Source: Halomontanus rarus (GTDB taxonomy: Archaea; Halobacteriota; Halobacteria; Halobacteriales; Natrialbaceae). Taken from it: a stretch of 64,000 nucleotides of DNA. The notes beneath the pieces were generated by a model. The model searched no databases and had not been told where the DNA came from. It was given only the letters and a program-made list of their open reading frames with translations. Shown piece after piece: positions 18,694 through 27,960 of this stretch. Location of the stretch: positions 310,001 to 374,000 of the forward strand of contig NZ_CP071598.1 in assembly GCF_017357405.1 (NCBI RefSeq), in the 5' to 3' direction. Position numbers and translations under genes: made by a program. Every line of letters begins with the position of its first letter. Within the stretch, counting starts at the first letter, position 1.

Positions 18694-18846
18694 ACGTTCG
18701 GAAAGGTACGCGAGATAGATAACGACAGTTTGGTCGTGCGAGGGATTCGCACGACCGTCAGTCGAACGGTGCGAGATTACACTCGAGGGTTCGAGAAGCG
18801 CCAGACGAGGACAGCCGAGGGTTTCGACCGGTCTAACGGCCCCGGA

Positions 18847-19203
18847 TCAGAAGGTGATCACTTCGTACCCGTCGTCCACGAGCGAGCGTACGCTCGGGTG
18901 ACCGTCGTTTTCGTCGAGCGTCACCACACCCGCATCGTCGACGGCGTCCTCGACGCCGAACGCGCCGGCACAGAAGTCACAGACTGCCGTGTGATCCCGA
19001 ACGGCCCGGTACAGTTCGTGATACTCGCTCTCTTCGTCTTCCAATTTCGGAACCCACTGTGTTCCGGCGCCGTCGAAGACGAGTTCGACGTCGTCGCCGT
19101 CCGTTTCCGCGAATTCCGTGGCCGTTTCGAGTCCGTTCACGAGACGACCGACGTCGGCGTGCGATTCGGTGCCGGCGAGGATTACGACTGCTGCGTTCGT
19201 CAT
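18847..19203 (-). CDS. DsrE/F-like small sulfur-carrier-type protein
   Basis: A 118-residue cytosolic protein of the DsrE/DsrF-like fold: strand AAVVILAGTESHAD, helix GRLVNGLETATEFAE, VELVFDGAGTQWVP, and the CxxC motif VCDFCAGAFG (about residues 78-81) followed by DGYEVITF at the C-terminus. The ATG at 19203 begins the first conserved strand. A paralogue with ~65% identity by eye lies at 56913-57269. Such proteins bind sulfur or metal-thiol species, but no partner genes are next to this copy, so role is uncertain. Confidence 0.75.
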   Translation of the reverse strand: MTNAAVVILAGTESHADVGRLVNGLETATEFAETDGDDVELVFDGAGTQWVPKLEDEESEYHELYRAVRDHTAVCDFCAGAFGVEDAVDDAGVVTLDENDGHPSVRSLVDDGYEVITF

Positions 19204-19469
19204 TACGAGTTCGAGTACGCCCAGCGGCCACAAAAGTACGCGCGAACGAACGAGTAACGGGGTTACGGGGACCACACTCCGTTTGCCGAACCCGAAGGTC
19301 AGCGATGTCGATCGCAGGCGCGTCGTCGACACCATCACGATCATCGCGGAGAGCGTTCGCTCGCTGCCGGTGAATTCGTTGCGAGTCGATCGTCGGAATC
19401 GACGTCCGCCGATCGGTCGTGTTCGAATCGTGGTTTTCTACTAGCCGCGAGCTATCCAACGTAGAGATA

Positions 19470-19724
19470 CTAATCATGTGAATATTGTACAATAGTTTCA
19501 TAAGCTGTCTCACGCTCACCCAACAGAACGATTCCGATAACGAAGTCGAACGTCGCGGTGTGATCCGCACCGAATGAAGACGGGGCCTCGATTCCGTCCT
19601 CGAAGGCCGCAATTCCGAACCGAAATGCGTTCCAGAATCGTTTCGAGCCGTCGGTTTTGAGCACGATATCGACGTGGCCTACCGCGCTCAGTTCACCACC
19701 CGTAGTAGTGGTCAATACATACAA
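19470..19724 (-). pseudogene. Possible DsrE-like fragment
   Basis: The minus frame reads VDIVLKTDGSKRFWNAFRF then GIAAFEDG, which resembles the start of DsrE-fold proteins (strand, then a helix with NALRFANAALE). The remainder does not complete the fold, there is no ATG start (only TTG at 19724), and the stop follows at 19470. It may be a short functional protein, but truncation is more likely. It is next to a complete DsrE-like gene. Confidence 0.35.
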
Positions 19725-20187
19725 TCCAGTGCGCGTTCGATCCCTCTCTCACTCGCGGGTTGCCGTGTGCAGACTCGAAACCGGCGACTTCGCCGACTGC
19801 GTGGCGGAAGACGAGCTCTCCGTGCTCGAGTCGTCGATTACCGGCGAGCGACGACCGCGAGGGCCTCCGGGCAGTCGTGGACGCGCTCGACGGTACAATC
19901 CCGTACCGAAAGTTCGGGTGAGAATTGTGGAGAAGTGTCTATTATGCGGGATACAGGAGACCGACCGAGACTCGTAATCGCTGCGTATCCGCTCGTGTTC
20001 CGCACCCAGTATTGTTCGTTATGTGAATAGTCCCCGCTGAACCGGTCGTTCAAATCGAGTCCCGTTGACGGCTCGAGCGGTTTCCCAGACAGTGGGAATC
20101 CGCCATTCGTTCATCAGGGCTCTCCGCGACGGTGCTAGAGAACACCACGCGGCCAGGGTGCGTGGTACTCTGGCGTCCACCCAACCA
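19725..20187. other. Intergenic region before the TFB gene
   Basis: The open frames here are short, Arg-rich and out of keeping with any family. A pyrimidine/AT-poor stretch gives no clear TATA box. The 100 bases before 20188 should contain the TFB promoter but no motif is certain. Confidence 0.3.
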
Positions 20188-21165
20188 ATGAATACGACGA
20201 CAGTCAGCGCGGATGACGGAGAAGCGACTCGAGAGGCGGCGTCCGAGGCGGCCTCGAGCCCGGAACGAACGTCGTGTCCGGAGTGTGATGGACGGGTCGT
20301 CTACGACGAGGAACACGGCGAACGAGCGTGTGCGGAGTGCGGGCTTGTGCTCGACGACGGCGAGATAGACCGCGGTCCGGAGTGGCGGGATTTCGGCGAC
20401 GGGGAATCCGACGACCGAAGCCGGGTCGGAGCGCCGACCAGCGAACTCATGCACGATAAGGGGCTCAGTACGACGATCGGCTGGCAAAACAAAGACGCGT
20501 ACGGAAACAGCCTCTCACAGCAAAAGCGAACGCAGTTACAGCGGTTACGGACGTGGGACAAGCGCTTTCGGACGAAAAACGCCCAGGAGCGGAATTTGAA
20601 GCAGGCGTTCGGAGAGATCGAACGCATGGCATCGGCGCTCGGACTGCCGGACCCCTGCCGCGAGACGGCCGGCGTCGTCTACCGACGCGCCGTCGAGAAA
20701 GAACTGCTTCCCGGCCGGTCGATCGAAGCGATGACGACCGCCAGTCTCTACGCGGCGGCTCGCCAGCACGGCACGCCGCGAACGCTGGATACCTTCGCGT
20801 CGGTGAGTCGAGTGGAAAAACTCCCGATCCAGCGGGCGTATCGATACCTGTCCCAGGAACTCGGACTGGCCGTCGAACCGGCGGACCCCGTCCAGTACCT
20901 CCGGCAATACGCGTCGCGACTGCAGGTCAGCGACGAAGCGGAACGGGTCGCGCGCGACATCCTCGAGACGGCGAAGGCGCGGGGAGTCCACAGCGGGAAG
21001 AGTCCGGCGGGGCTCGCAGCGGCGGCGGTCTACGCGGCGACCCGCCTGACGAACGAGGGGCTGACCCAGGAGACCGTCAGCGACGCGGTCCCCGTGAGCG
21101 AGGTGACCATCCGGAATCGGTATCAGGAACTGCTGGACGTGTACGGAGAGCACGGTGACCGGTAG
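20188..21165 (+). CDS. tfb: Transcription initiation factor IIB (TFB)
   Basis: A 325-residue general transcription factor that binds TBP/DNA and recruits RNA polymerase. The N-terminal zinc ribbon has Cys30, Cys33, Cys48 and Cys51 (CPEC, CAEC). The B-reader/linker carries DKGLSTTIGW and the two cyclin repeats follow (repeat 1 from ~110 with GLPDPCRETAGVVYRRAVEK; repeat 2 from ~210 with KSPAGLAAAAVYAATRL). The ATG at 20188 gives a typical acidic N-terminus. Haloarchaea carry several TFBs; which one this is cannot be said. The next gene starts directly after its stop. Confidence 0.96.
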   Translation: MNTTTVSADDGEATREAASEAASSPERTSCPECDGRVVYDEEHGERACAECGLVLDDGEIDRGPEWRDFGDGESDDRSRVGAPTSELMHDKGLSTTIGWQNKDAYGNSLSQQKRTQLQRLRTWDKRFRTKNAQERNLKQAFGEIERMASALGLPDPCRETAGVVYRRAVEKELLPGRSIEAMTTASLYAAARQHGTPRTLDTFASVSRVEKLPIQRAYRYLSQELGLAVEPADPVQYLRQYASRLQVSDEAERVARDILETAKARGVHSGKSPAGLAAAAVYAATRLTNEGLTQETVSDAVPVSEVTIRNRYQELLDVYGEHGDR

Positions 21166-21378
21166 ATGCGCCAGCAGCGACTCGAGCGAGATGTCCTGCG
21201 AGCGGTTGCCGAACGGAGACCGATCCGCGTGACGGACCTCGCGGACCGGGTCGACGAACACCCGGTAGCGGTCGATCGAGCGTGTCGGCGGCTCCACGAC
21301 GAGGGTCACATCTCCTCGGCCGGTCGCGGCGTCTACGACGTCACCGAGCGAGGACAACGGCGACTCGCCGAACGATAG
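21166..21378 (+). CDS. Small winged-helix protein downstream of TFB
   Basis: A 70-residue protein, almost entirely one winged-helix fold: helix LERDVLRAVAE, DLADRVDEHPVAVDRACRRLHDEG recognition unit, and wing ISSAGRGVYDVTERGQRRL. The ATG immediately follows the TFB stop codon (TAG ATG), so the two are very likely translated from one mRNA. Similar to ArsR/MarR-like single-domain regulators. A function in tuning this TFB regulon is a reasonable inference, but nothing here proves it. Confidence 0.75.
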   Translation: MRQQRLERDVLRAVAERRPIRVTDLADRVDEHPVAVDRACRRLHDEGHISSAGRGVYDVTERGQRRLAER

Positions 21379-21559
21379 ACAATCGAAATGGATCACACGG
21401 CGGTCGTTCGATCGGACGGTGAGGTTCGGTGATGGCGAGAGGCGGAACTCGCCGTCGTGAGTGAACGAGTGAGTCGGGAACGGAATCGTCTCGCACCCGT
21501 TCGACGGGTCGATCCGCGAAGGAGCGGGATATATCCCCGCCACAGATCAAATCACGATA

Positions 21560-21940
21560 ATGGTACGCGATCCAGCGAACCCAGGAGATACCCCTCCCCC
21601 GACACTGCAGGATATCCTCAGTGCGCTGGACGACTCCGAATGCCGATCGATCCTGATGGAAATCTCGGAACCTATGACCGCAACCGAACTCACGGACGCC
21701 TGTGACATCGCCCAGTCGACGTTGTACCGAAAGTTAGATCTCCTCAGTCGAGCGTCACTCGTCCGCGAACTCGTCTCCGTCGGACCCGAGGGCGGGCGGG
21801 TCACGCGGTACGAGCGAGACGTGTCCGACGTCACCATCTCGGTCGGGGACGACGAGTTTTCGGTCACCGTCGATCGACCGTCGACCCACGCGGACGAACG
21901 GCTCGCCGACATGTGGTCGAAAATGGGGGACGAGCTATGA
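21560..21940 (+). CDS. Winged-helix regulator paired with a DUF7521-like membrane gene
   Basis: A 126-residue protein. Residues ~15-85 form an ArsR-like winged helix: ILSALDDSECRSILMEIS, ATELTDACDIAQSTLYRKLDLL, then VGPEGGRVTRYERDV as the wing. It is acidic after residue 85. Its stop overlaps the ATG of the next gene (ATGA at 21937-21940). In haloarchaea this pair is common; the regulator probably controls its own operon. The ligand is unknown. Confidence 0.8.
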   Translation: MVRDPANPGDTPPPTLQDILSALDDSECRSILMEISEPMTATELTDACDIAQSTLYRKLDLLSRASLVRELVSVGPEGGRVTRYERDVSDVTISVGDDEFSVTVDRPSTHADERLADMWSKMGDEL

Positions 21941-22218
21941 GCGTCGCAGTCACCACGGCGATAATCGCCGTCAAGACGATCATCCTCCTTCTGGGAAGCG
22001 GTGTGACGTACATCGCGTACAAAGCGTATCGGCGAACGGGTGCGCGGTCGCTGCGCGTTCTGGCGATCGGATTCGGCACCATCACCCTCGGAGCGCTTCT
22101 CGCCGGAATCGCCAACCAACTGCTCGGAGTGACGCTCGAGCAGGGCATCCTCATCAACAGTCTGCTCGTCGCTCTCGGGCTCGCGATAATCATGTATTCG
22201 CTCTATCTCGAACGATGA
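21937..22218 (+). CDS. Three-helix membrane protein (DUF7521-like)
   Basis: A 93-residue protein with three hydrophobic helices (~6-26, ~38-60, ~68-88) and a conserved RTGARSLRVLAIGFGTITLGALLAG segment. The 4-base overlap with the upstream regulator sets the start at 21937. This matches the usual companion of ArsR-like regulators in haloarchaea, of unknown function. It ends 16 bases before the convergent DUF3006 gene. Confidence 0.75.
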   Translation: MSVAVTTAIIAVKTIILLLGSGVTYIAYKAYRRTGARSLRVLAIGFGTITLGALLAGIANQLLGVTLEQGILINSLLVALGLAIIMYSLYLER

Positions 22219-22234
22219 GCGGGAGCGGACGAAC

Positions 22235-22513
22235 TCACTCTTCGCGGTCGGACAGTCGCTCCGAGAGCCGATCTAGCTTTTCACGGGCGGACGCTCGACG
22301 CGCTCGCGTTTCGTCCGGTCGATCGGTTATCGAAACCACCTCGCCCTCCTCGACCGTGACGGAGAGCACGCCACCGTCCGTTCGAGCGGGCTCCGGCAGC
22401 CGATCGACGGACACGTCTAGCTGGTCGATCACCCGGTCGTCCTCCTCGAGCAGGATCACGGCCGTCTCACCGTCGACGATTCGGTCTACGACCCCGGTGT
22501 AGGTTCCGTCCAT
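22235..22513 (-). CDS. DUF3006 family protein
   Basis: A 92-residue protein with the DUF3006 start pattern GTYTGVVDRIVDGETAVILLEEDD and a charged coiled C-terminal tail (ARRASAREKLDRLSERLSDREE). It sits 3 bases after the stop of a ComEC-like metallo-beta-lactamase gene, an association frequently seen for this family. The pair is probably one transcript. Function unknown. Confidence 0.85.
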   Translation of the reverse strand: MDGTYTGVVDRIVDGETAVILLEEDDRVIDQLDVSVDRLPEPARTDGGVLSVTVEEGEVVSITDRPDETRARRASAREKLDRLSERLSDREE

Positions 22514-22516
22514 CTC

Positions 22517-24055
22517 TCATCCCAGAGCAGGGGAGACAGCCCCATCAAACCCACTGCCACCGACACCCGGACGGAGCGGGGCCGGTGAAATCGCGTCCGT
22601 CTCGTCGCCGGAATCGGGTTTTTCGTCGAGGATATCCGCCGCGTTCGTCGAGAACGACTCGCCGGTCTCGACCTCGAACGAAGCGCCATCGGTCCGGACC
22701 ACGATATCTCCGTGAACGGGAGTCCAGTAGGTGTCGATCTCCCGGTCGGCGAACCGTTCGAGGACGTCGTCGCTCGGGTGGCCGTACTGCGAGTCGTACG
22801 CACTCGAGATGATCGCGGCCTCCGGGTCGACGGCGTCCACGAACGCCTCGCTCGAGGACGTCGACGAACCGTGGTGTCCGACCTGATAGACGTCCGCCTC
22901 GAGGTCGCTCCCCCACTCCTCGAGCATCCGGGATTCGCCGCCGGACTCGGCGTCGCCGGTCGTCACGTACTGGAACGCGCCGAATTCGACGGCCAGCGCC
23001 ACGTCGTTGTTCCGAATCTGGTCTCCGGAGGCCCCGGGTGGGGGATTCAGCACTCGAGCGGAGACGTCGCCCTCGATCGGCAGTTCGTCGCCGCGTTCGA
23101 CGAGGAGGAGGTCGACGTCGTATTCCTCGACGGCGTCGAGGTAGTTGTCGTAGGTGGCCGAACTCGCCGGGATGCCGGAGTCGTAGGCCGCGCCGATACC
23201 GTCGCCGTTCGTCTCGAAGTGCTCGATCACGGCGGCGTGGCCGCCGATGTGATCGGCGTGGCTGTGGGTGGCGACCAGGTGATCGATTCGATCGATGCCC
23301 TGCGCCTCGAGGTAGGCGATCACGTCGCTCCCGTCCTGGGGCCAATCTCCGGTGTCGATCAGGATCGTCTCGCCGTCCGGCGTCACGAGGAGCGTCGAAT
23401 CGGCCTGCCCGACGTCGATGTGGTGGATCTCGAGTTCGCCTGCCACGTCACGCTCGCCGTCGTCGCCGTCGGGGTTGGACTCGTCGGACTCGCCCGACCG
23501 ATCGGCGTCTCCGAGGTCGATATCGCCGTAGGCGTGCTCGAGGACGGGCTGGCCATCGGGGCCGACGAGTCGAACGACGTCGCCGTCGTCCCGCCAAACG
23601 TTCACGTTGTACCCCCAGTAGAGTTCGCTGTCCGTGGCGTCGCCCTGACCGGTCGTGACCGTCACGGACTCCCCGGGTTCGAGGACGAATCCGCTCGGGA
23701 AGCGAAACGGCGAGAGTCCGCCGTCGACCTGCCCACCGTCCCGGTCGCGGAGAGCGAATCCGGAGAGATCGACCGGCTCGTCGGCGGTGTTCTCGAGCAC
23801 GATCGATTCCTCGTCGGGCGTCACGCCGTCGACGGTCAGGTCGACCACCGCGAGGGCGTCACCGACAGCCTGCGGTTCCGCGATCGGTTCTCCGGTGTCG
23901 TCCGTTCCGTCCGATTCGTCGGAGTCACCGCTGTCACTCTCGATGTCGTCGTCGGAAGGAGCCTCGGTCTCGGCTCCGTTCCCGTCGAAGCCGCCCGCAC
24001 ACCCTGCGAGAACGATCGCGAGCGCGACGAGAACGACGAGCACCGCACGTTTCAT
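22517..24055 (-). CDS. ComEC/Rec2-like metallo-beta-lactamase lipoprotein with lamin-tail domain
   Basis: A 512-residue extracytoplasmic protein. The lipobox LAGC places Cys19 at the membrane; an acidic linker leads to a lamin-tail domain (~60-170, VDLSGFALRDRDGGQVDGG, ending DGDVVRLVGPDG). The MBL domain follows with IHHIDVGQADSTLLV, LIDTGDW, and the metal motif THSHADHIGGH, then YQVGHHGSSTSSSEAF. This is the ComEC-type nuclease arrangement without the membrane channel. Possible extracellular nuclease or DNA-binding function. It is upstream of DUF3006 in the same operon. Confidence 0.88.
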   Translation of the reverse strand: MKRAVLVVLVALAIVLAGCAGGFDGNGAETEAPSDDDIESDSGDSDESDGTDDTGEPIAEPQAVGDALAVVDLTVDGVTPDEESIVLENTADEPVDLSGFALRDRDGGQVDGGLSPFRFPSGFVLEPGESVTVTTGQGDATDSELYWGYNVNVWRDDGDVVRLVGPDGQPVLEHAYGDIDLGDADRSGESDESNPDGDDGERDVAGELEIHHIDVGQADSTLLVTPDGETILIDTGDWPQDGSDVIAYLEAQGIDRIDHLVATHSHADHIGGHAAVIEHFETNGDGIGAAYDSGIPASSATYDNYLDAVEEYDVDLLLVERGDELPIEGDVSARVLNPPPGASGDQIRNNDVALAVEFGAFQYVTTGDAESGGESRMLEEWGSDLEADVYQVGHHGSSTSSSEAFVDAVDPEAAIISSAYDSQYGHPSDDVLERFADREIDTYWTPVHGDIVVRTDGASFEVETGESFSTNAADILDEKPDSGDETDAISPAPLRPGVGGSGFDGAVSPALG

Positions 24056-24200
24056 ATCAGTATTATTTCAATGGAGATGCTTGAGCGTTCCGCCTCGAGG
24101 GATCGTATCATCGGAATATTGAACACATTATGTAGAGATTTTATAAATTAATGCGAGATCATCACGATTTCAATATTGTTACTCAGAACTGAATTCCACG

Positions 24201-24211
24201 GTATTTAACTC
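24201..24211 (+). promoter_or_regulatory. Putative TATA box of the beta-helix protein gene
   Basis: GTATTTAACT lies 25-35 bases before the ATG at 24236, the spacing expected for archaeal leaderless transcripts. No ribosome-binding site is present between them, in agreement with that. Confidence 0.5.
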
Positions 24212-24235
24212 GAAGTCGCGCTATCACCACTTGCT

Positions 24236-26491
24236 ATGGCAGGTACTAACACACACGAAGAGTCCGAGGCCGAAGACACGGGCCTCCCGATATCGCGACG
24301 CGCGGCGTTGGCGCTGCTGGGTATCGGCGGCGCCGGCGCGGCGATGACCGGTGGGGCCTCGACCGTCGCTGCCGACCACACCGACCGGGACGAGCCCCCG
24401 GAGGTGCGCAAGTGGAATCAGAACGTCGACGCTCAGGGTCACGACTTGTTCGACCTCCACTCGATCGACGTCGATCACGCGTTCACGTCCGCACGCGAGG
24501 CGGACGTCGTCGTGTGGAAGGACGACGACGGCGTGTTCCACGCCGACGGTCACGACGGTCACGTCGACAGCGGCGAGGATCTGCTCGCGGTCACTCAGGC
24601 CGCGGTCGACAGCCTCAGCGACGATCGCACCACCAAAGAGACCGTCCGGGTCGTGTCGTCCGGGACGGTCGATCCGGCCACCGACCCCCACGCGCCGATC
24701 GAACTCCCGAGCCACACCGTACTGGATATACCGGCCCCCATCACGGTCGAACGGGACCCGGACAGCGATCGCAACTCCTCCGAGTTGACGATCATCCAAG
24801 CGACGGACGAACACGACATCGAGATCCCGCGTCTGGAGCTCCGCGAGTATCCACACTTCAGTATCTGGGTGCAAAGCTGTACCCGAGTGCAGATCGGCGA
24901 CGTTCGAATTCACTACGCCGAGGACGCGGAGACGAACGTCGGCGTTCGAATCGACGACTTCGGCGAGACCGGTCGCACCGAAGACGTTCAGCTCAACTCG
25001 GCGTACTTCGAGAACGGCGGTCACCACGGCTTCGAAACCGCCCAGGTCGACCGCCTCACCGTCGGGTCCATCATCGGGAAGAATACGGGCGGGGCAGTCG
25101 TCCTGTTGAACGGCACGACGGACGCGACCGTCAACAGCATCGTCGGCCGCGATCCCGGCGGCGGCTATCCCACGTTCCGACTGGCCAACGGGAACGAGAA
25201 CATCTCGGTCAGCAACGTCGTCGCCCGAGGGGGCGTTCGGGGAATCGCGATCATCACCGACGCCCGCAACGTCTCCGTCGGCGAGGTAAACATCGTCGGC
25301 TGTGACTGGGAGGGGATTCAGTTGACCGACGCCGCGAACGTCACCATCTCGGGCGGAATCGTCAGAAACATCGACGGGCCCGGCGTCGCGATCTGGCCAC
25401 ACCTCAACGAACCCGTCAACGAGGGGATCACCCTGAGCAACCTTCGGATCGTCGACGACCGCCCCGAAGACGAACGCCAGCAGACCTGGGCGATCCACGA
25501 AGACGACAACGTCCGGCACAACCGGTTTATCGACAACGACGTGCGCAACGGGGGGACGGAAGGACTGATTCGAGTCGCCTCCGAAACGACTGTCGTCCGG
25601 AACAACCTCGGCGGCGGCCTCAACTCCGGTCTCGTAACGCTCGAGTCCGGTGCGGACCCCGCCGCCCGCATCGAGGGCGTCGCCGGCGACTACGCGTCGA
25701 CGCTGGAACTCAGAGCGCAACCGAGGACGGATCCCGGCGGCCCGTTCGCGTACGATCACTACTTCCAGTGGGGCGACGGCGACTGGGACCTGCTCTTCGA
25801 GTGGCGCGAGGACCCCGGCGATGACCTCGAACTCGAGTTTATCGTCGACCGAAACAACACGGGGCTCGTCGATCCGGGCGACCCCGAGACGGCCCCGGTG
25901 ACGGAGTGGAACCCGCCGGTCGAACAGGAGTCGGGGCCGGGACCGATCGACGACTTCGAGGACGGGACCCTCGACCGGTACGTCGGCTCGCTCGGAAACT
26001 ACGAAGTGAACGACGAGTCGCCGGTCGCGGAAGGGGAGTTCAGCCTCAAGAACCCGGGCGGCAACGCCGGGATGATCGGCTCCTTCGAGGGACTACCCCG
26101 GTATCCGGAAGCGGGTGACACGTTCGCCGCCAAGGTCGCGCAAACGGGCGAGGGAGGCGTCGCCTTCATCGGCATCGCCTTCGGCATGCAGGACTTCGAC
26201 AACCTCTACTTCACCAGACTCGACTGGAACAACGATTCGTGGCAGCTGTGGAAGGTCGAAGACGGTTCCTACGACACGATCGCGAGTGACGACCTCTCGC
26301 TCACCGATCCGGGAACGATCTACGAGATCGTCGTCGACTGGGGCGCGGACGGCGGCCTCACGTCGACCCTCCAGACGACCGACGGTGACGTACTGGCGTC
26401 GGCGGAGGCACCCGACGAGAACACGTTCCTCGAGGGCGGGTTCGGGACTCGCCGGTCCGGGATGCTCGACGACGTTCGCATCCTCGAGTAA
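24236..26491 (+). CDS. Secreted right-handed beta-helix protein with C-terminal beta-sandwich
   Basis: A 751-residue exported protein with a Tat signal (SRRAALALLGIGGAG, residues ~20-45). Residues ~130-480 are a pectate-lyase-like beta helix with repeating turns (HDIEIPRLELREYPHF, ENGGHHGFETAQ, NEN ISVSNVVARGG-type rungs, NVTISGG). Residues ~575-751 form a concanavalin/LamG-like sandwich (DDFEDGTLDRY ... MLDDVRILE). There is no lipobox. Likely a surface or secreted polysaccharide-binding or -degrading protein. Catalytic residues cannot be assigned. Confidence 0.8.
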   Translation: MAGTNTHEESEAEDTGLPISRRAALALLGIGGAGAAMTGGASTVAADHTDRDEPPEVRKWNQNVDAQGHDLFDLHSIDVDHAFTSAREADVVVWKDDDGVFHADGHDGHVDSGEDLLAVTQAAVDSLSDDRTTKETVRVVSSGTVDPATDPHAPIELPSHTVLDIPAPITVERDPDSDRNSSELTIIQATDEHDIEIPRLELREYPHFSIWVQSCTRVQIGDVRIHYAEDAETNVGVRIDDFGETGRTEDVQLNSAYFENGGHHGFETAQVDRLTVGSIIGKNTGGAVVLLNGTTDATVNSIVGRDPGGGYPTFRLANGNENISVSNVVARGGVRGIAIITDARNVSVGEVNIVGCDWEGIQLTDAANVTISGGIVRNIDGPGVAIWPHLNEPVNEGITLSNLRIVDDRPEDERQQTWAIHEDDNVRHNRFIDNDVRNGGTEGLIRVASETTVVRNNLGGGLNSGLVTLESGADPAARIEGVAGDYASTLELRAQPRTDPGGPFAYDHYFQWGDGDWDLLFEWREDPGDDLELEFIVDRNNTGLVDPGDPETAPVTEWNPPVEQESGPGPIDDFEDGTLDRYVGSLGNYEVNDESPVAEGEFSLKNPGGNAGMIGSFEGLPRYPEAGDTFAAKVAQTGEGGVAFIGIAFGMQDFDNLYFTRLDWNNDSWQLWKVEDGSYDTIASDDLSLTDPGTIYEIVVDWGADGGLTSTLQTTDGDVLASAEAPDENTFLEGGFGTRRSGMLDDVRILE

Positions 26492-26602
26492 TACAGATCC
26501 CGGCGCTGTCGTTACGATAGCACTCCTCGACCGCGTTGTCGAAATTCCGACCGCCCTCCGTCGGACAGAGGCCGAACTTCATGTTCAAACGTTCCGTCGT
26601 TC

Positions 26603-26632
26603 CCCGTGAGGGGGTAGGGTGGGGCTTCCTGT
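26603..26632 (-). repeat. Orphan IS605/IS1341-type end hairpin (degenerate)
   Basis: Read on the minus strand, GGAAGCCCCACCCTACCCCC is followed by TCACGGGG. The GGAAGCCCC start and the G/C stem are those of the right-end hairpins at 30048 and 41355. The stem is degenerate. No tnpB is next to it. Confidence 0.4.
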
Positions 26633-26678
26633 GCCGAAGACGCACTCTACAGGAATCGAACCAAATGGCGTCCAGAAG

Positions 26679-27530
26679 TCACGTTCCGATTCGGAATCGA
26701 ACCTCGATCTCGTCCGGCCCCGTGATAGCGATTCCGTCGTCCATCTCGGTTACCGTATACTGGCCGTCCGTGATTCGCCTTCGAATCGCGTCGAGTGCCG
26801 CTGGTTCCGGGAGGACCACCTCGAGCCAGGACAAACCTCTGCCGTCGACTGGTCCGGACCGGTGATTCCACGTGTTCGCACCGATGTGATGGTGGTATCC
26901 GCCAGCAGACACGAACACGGCGGCTGGCACTTCCGTTTGTACCTCGAACCCGACGACGTCCACGTAGAAGTCTCGGAACGCCTCCAACGAGGACACCTCG
27001 AGATGAACGTGCCCTACGTCCGTTTCGGGAGGGACGTCCGAATTGCCTGCGCCAGCAGCTTCCACCGGTTCGAGCTCGAGGGGATACGTGCCCAGACGAA
27101 CGCTCCCATCGGCGGCGAAAGACCACTCCTCACGCGGGAAATCTCGGTAGATCTCGATTCCGTTCCCCTCCGGGTCAGCGAGGTACAGCGCCTCGCTGAC
27201 ACCGTGGTCGGATGCACCGCCGAGTTGCCAGTGGTCCCGTATTCGGGTCAACGCATCGCCCAACGCGCCACGCGAAGGGACCCTGAACGCGTTGTGAAAG
27301 AGCCCTGCGCCCGATCTGTGCCGTTCGAGCGCACTTTCGTCTCCCTCCAAGACGAGGAGCGGTGTGTCCCCGACACCGAGAACCGTGGCGGTTTCGGAGT
27401 GACGGAGCACACTGAGCCCGACGACGTCCCGGTAGAACCCGGTCATCTCCTCGAGGTCGTTGACGCGGAGCGCGGTCCGTCCGAGACGCGTTTCCTGCGG
27501 GAGTCCGTCCGTATTTGGTGGGGTAGTCAC
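26679..27530 (-). CDS. VOC (glyoxalase/extradiol dioxygenase-like) protein, two-domain
   Basis: A 283-residue metalloenzyme with two VOC halves: LGRTALRVNDLEEMTGFYRD (~12-31) and VGHVHLEVSSLEAFRDFYVD (~155-174). Metal ligands are expected from GHVHLEV and YHHHIGANTW, as in catechol 2,3-dioxygenase-type proteins. A GTG at 27530 is preferred, as GGTGA at 27536-27540 is a good ribosome-binding site; another GTG is 9 bases upstream. It follows the DoxX gene by 10 bases in the same operon. Likely a ring-cleavage or conjugate-processing enzyme; substrate unknown. Confidence 0.85.
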   Translation of the reverse strand: MTTPPNTDGLPQETRLGRTALRVNDLEEMTGFYRDVVGLSVLRHSETATVLGVGDTPLLVLEGDESALERHRSGAGLFHNAFRVPSRGALGDALTRIRDHWQLGGASDHGVSEALYLADPEGNGIEIYRDFPREEWSFAADGSVRLGTYPLELEPVEAAGAGNSDVPPETDVGHVHLEVSSLEAFRDFYVDVVGFEVQTEVPAAVFVSAGGYHHHIGANTWNHRSGPVDGRGLSWLEVVLPEPAALDAIRRRITDGQYTVTEMDDGIAITGPDEIEVRFRIGT

Positions 27531-27540
27531 GTTGGTCACC

Positions 27541-27960
27541 TTAGAGACCGACGTTGAGTGCGTACGGCCACGCGGTACCGCTGAGCGCCACGAATACGAG
27601 CGCGGCACCGAAGAGCGTGGCGTTTTTCAGGAAGTCCGTCATCTCGCTCTGTCGCTGTTCGGGGTCGTCGACCGACCAGAAGTCGTGCATGACCGGCGTC
27701 ACTCCCAAGAAGAACACCGCGAGCGCCCCTGCACCGAGGAGCGGATAGATGCCGAGCGCGAGGGAGAGGCCGCCGCCGATGAGCACGAGACCAGACGCGA
27801 TGACGGCGAAACGCGGGGCTGGAACACCCTTGGCCTCGACGTAGCCACTCATCCCATCGAGGCCGGTGAAGTGACCGAGGCCCATGAATCCGAGCAGTAC
27901 ACCGAAGACGAGTCGTCCGACGAGGAAGGCGAGGCCGCCGGCTGTCGTCTCCAGTGCCAT
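27541..27960 (-). CDS. DoxX family membrane protein
   Basis: A 139-residue protein with four transmembrane helices (LAFLVGRLVFGVLLGFMGLGHF, FAVIASGLVLIGGGLSLALGI, LGAGALAVFFLGVTPVMHDFW, LFGAALVFVALSGTAW). The DoxX pattern and the PVMHDFWSVDDPEQRQSEMTDFLKN loop are typical. The ATG at 27960 overlaps the stop of the SDR remnant upstream (TAATG). DoxX proteins accompany dioxygenases and respiratory redox enzymes; here the partner is the VOC gene that follows. Confidence 0.88.
   Translation of the reverse strand: MALETTAGGLAFLVGRLVFGVLLGFMGLGHFTGLDGMSGYVEAKGVPAPRFAVIASGLVLIGGGLSLALGIYPLLGAGALAVFFLGVTPVMHDFWSVDDPEQRQSEMTDFLKNATLFGAALVFVALSGTAWPYALNVGL

Noticed and set aside
17557..19257. A 566-codon frame antisense to the DUF3179-like and DsrE-like genes
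   Set aside because: Same GC-driven artefact; the sense genes have clear motifs and signal peptides.
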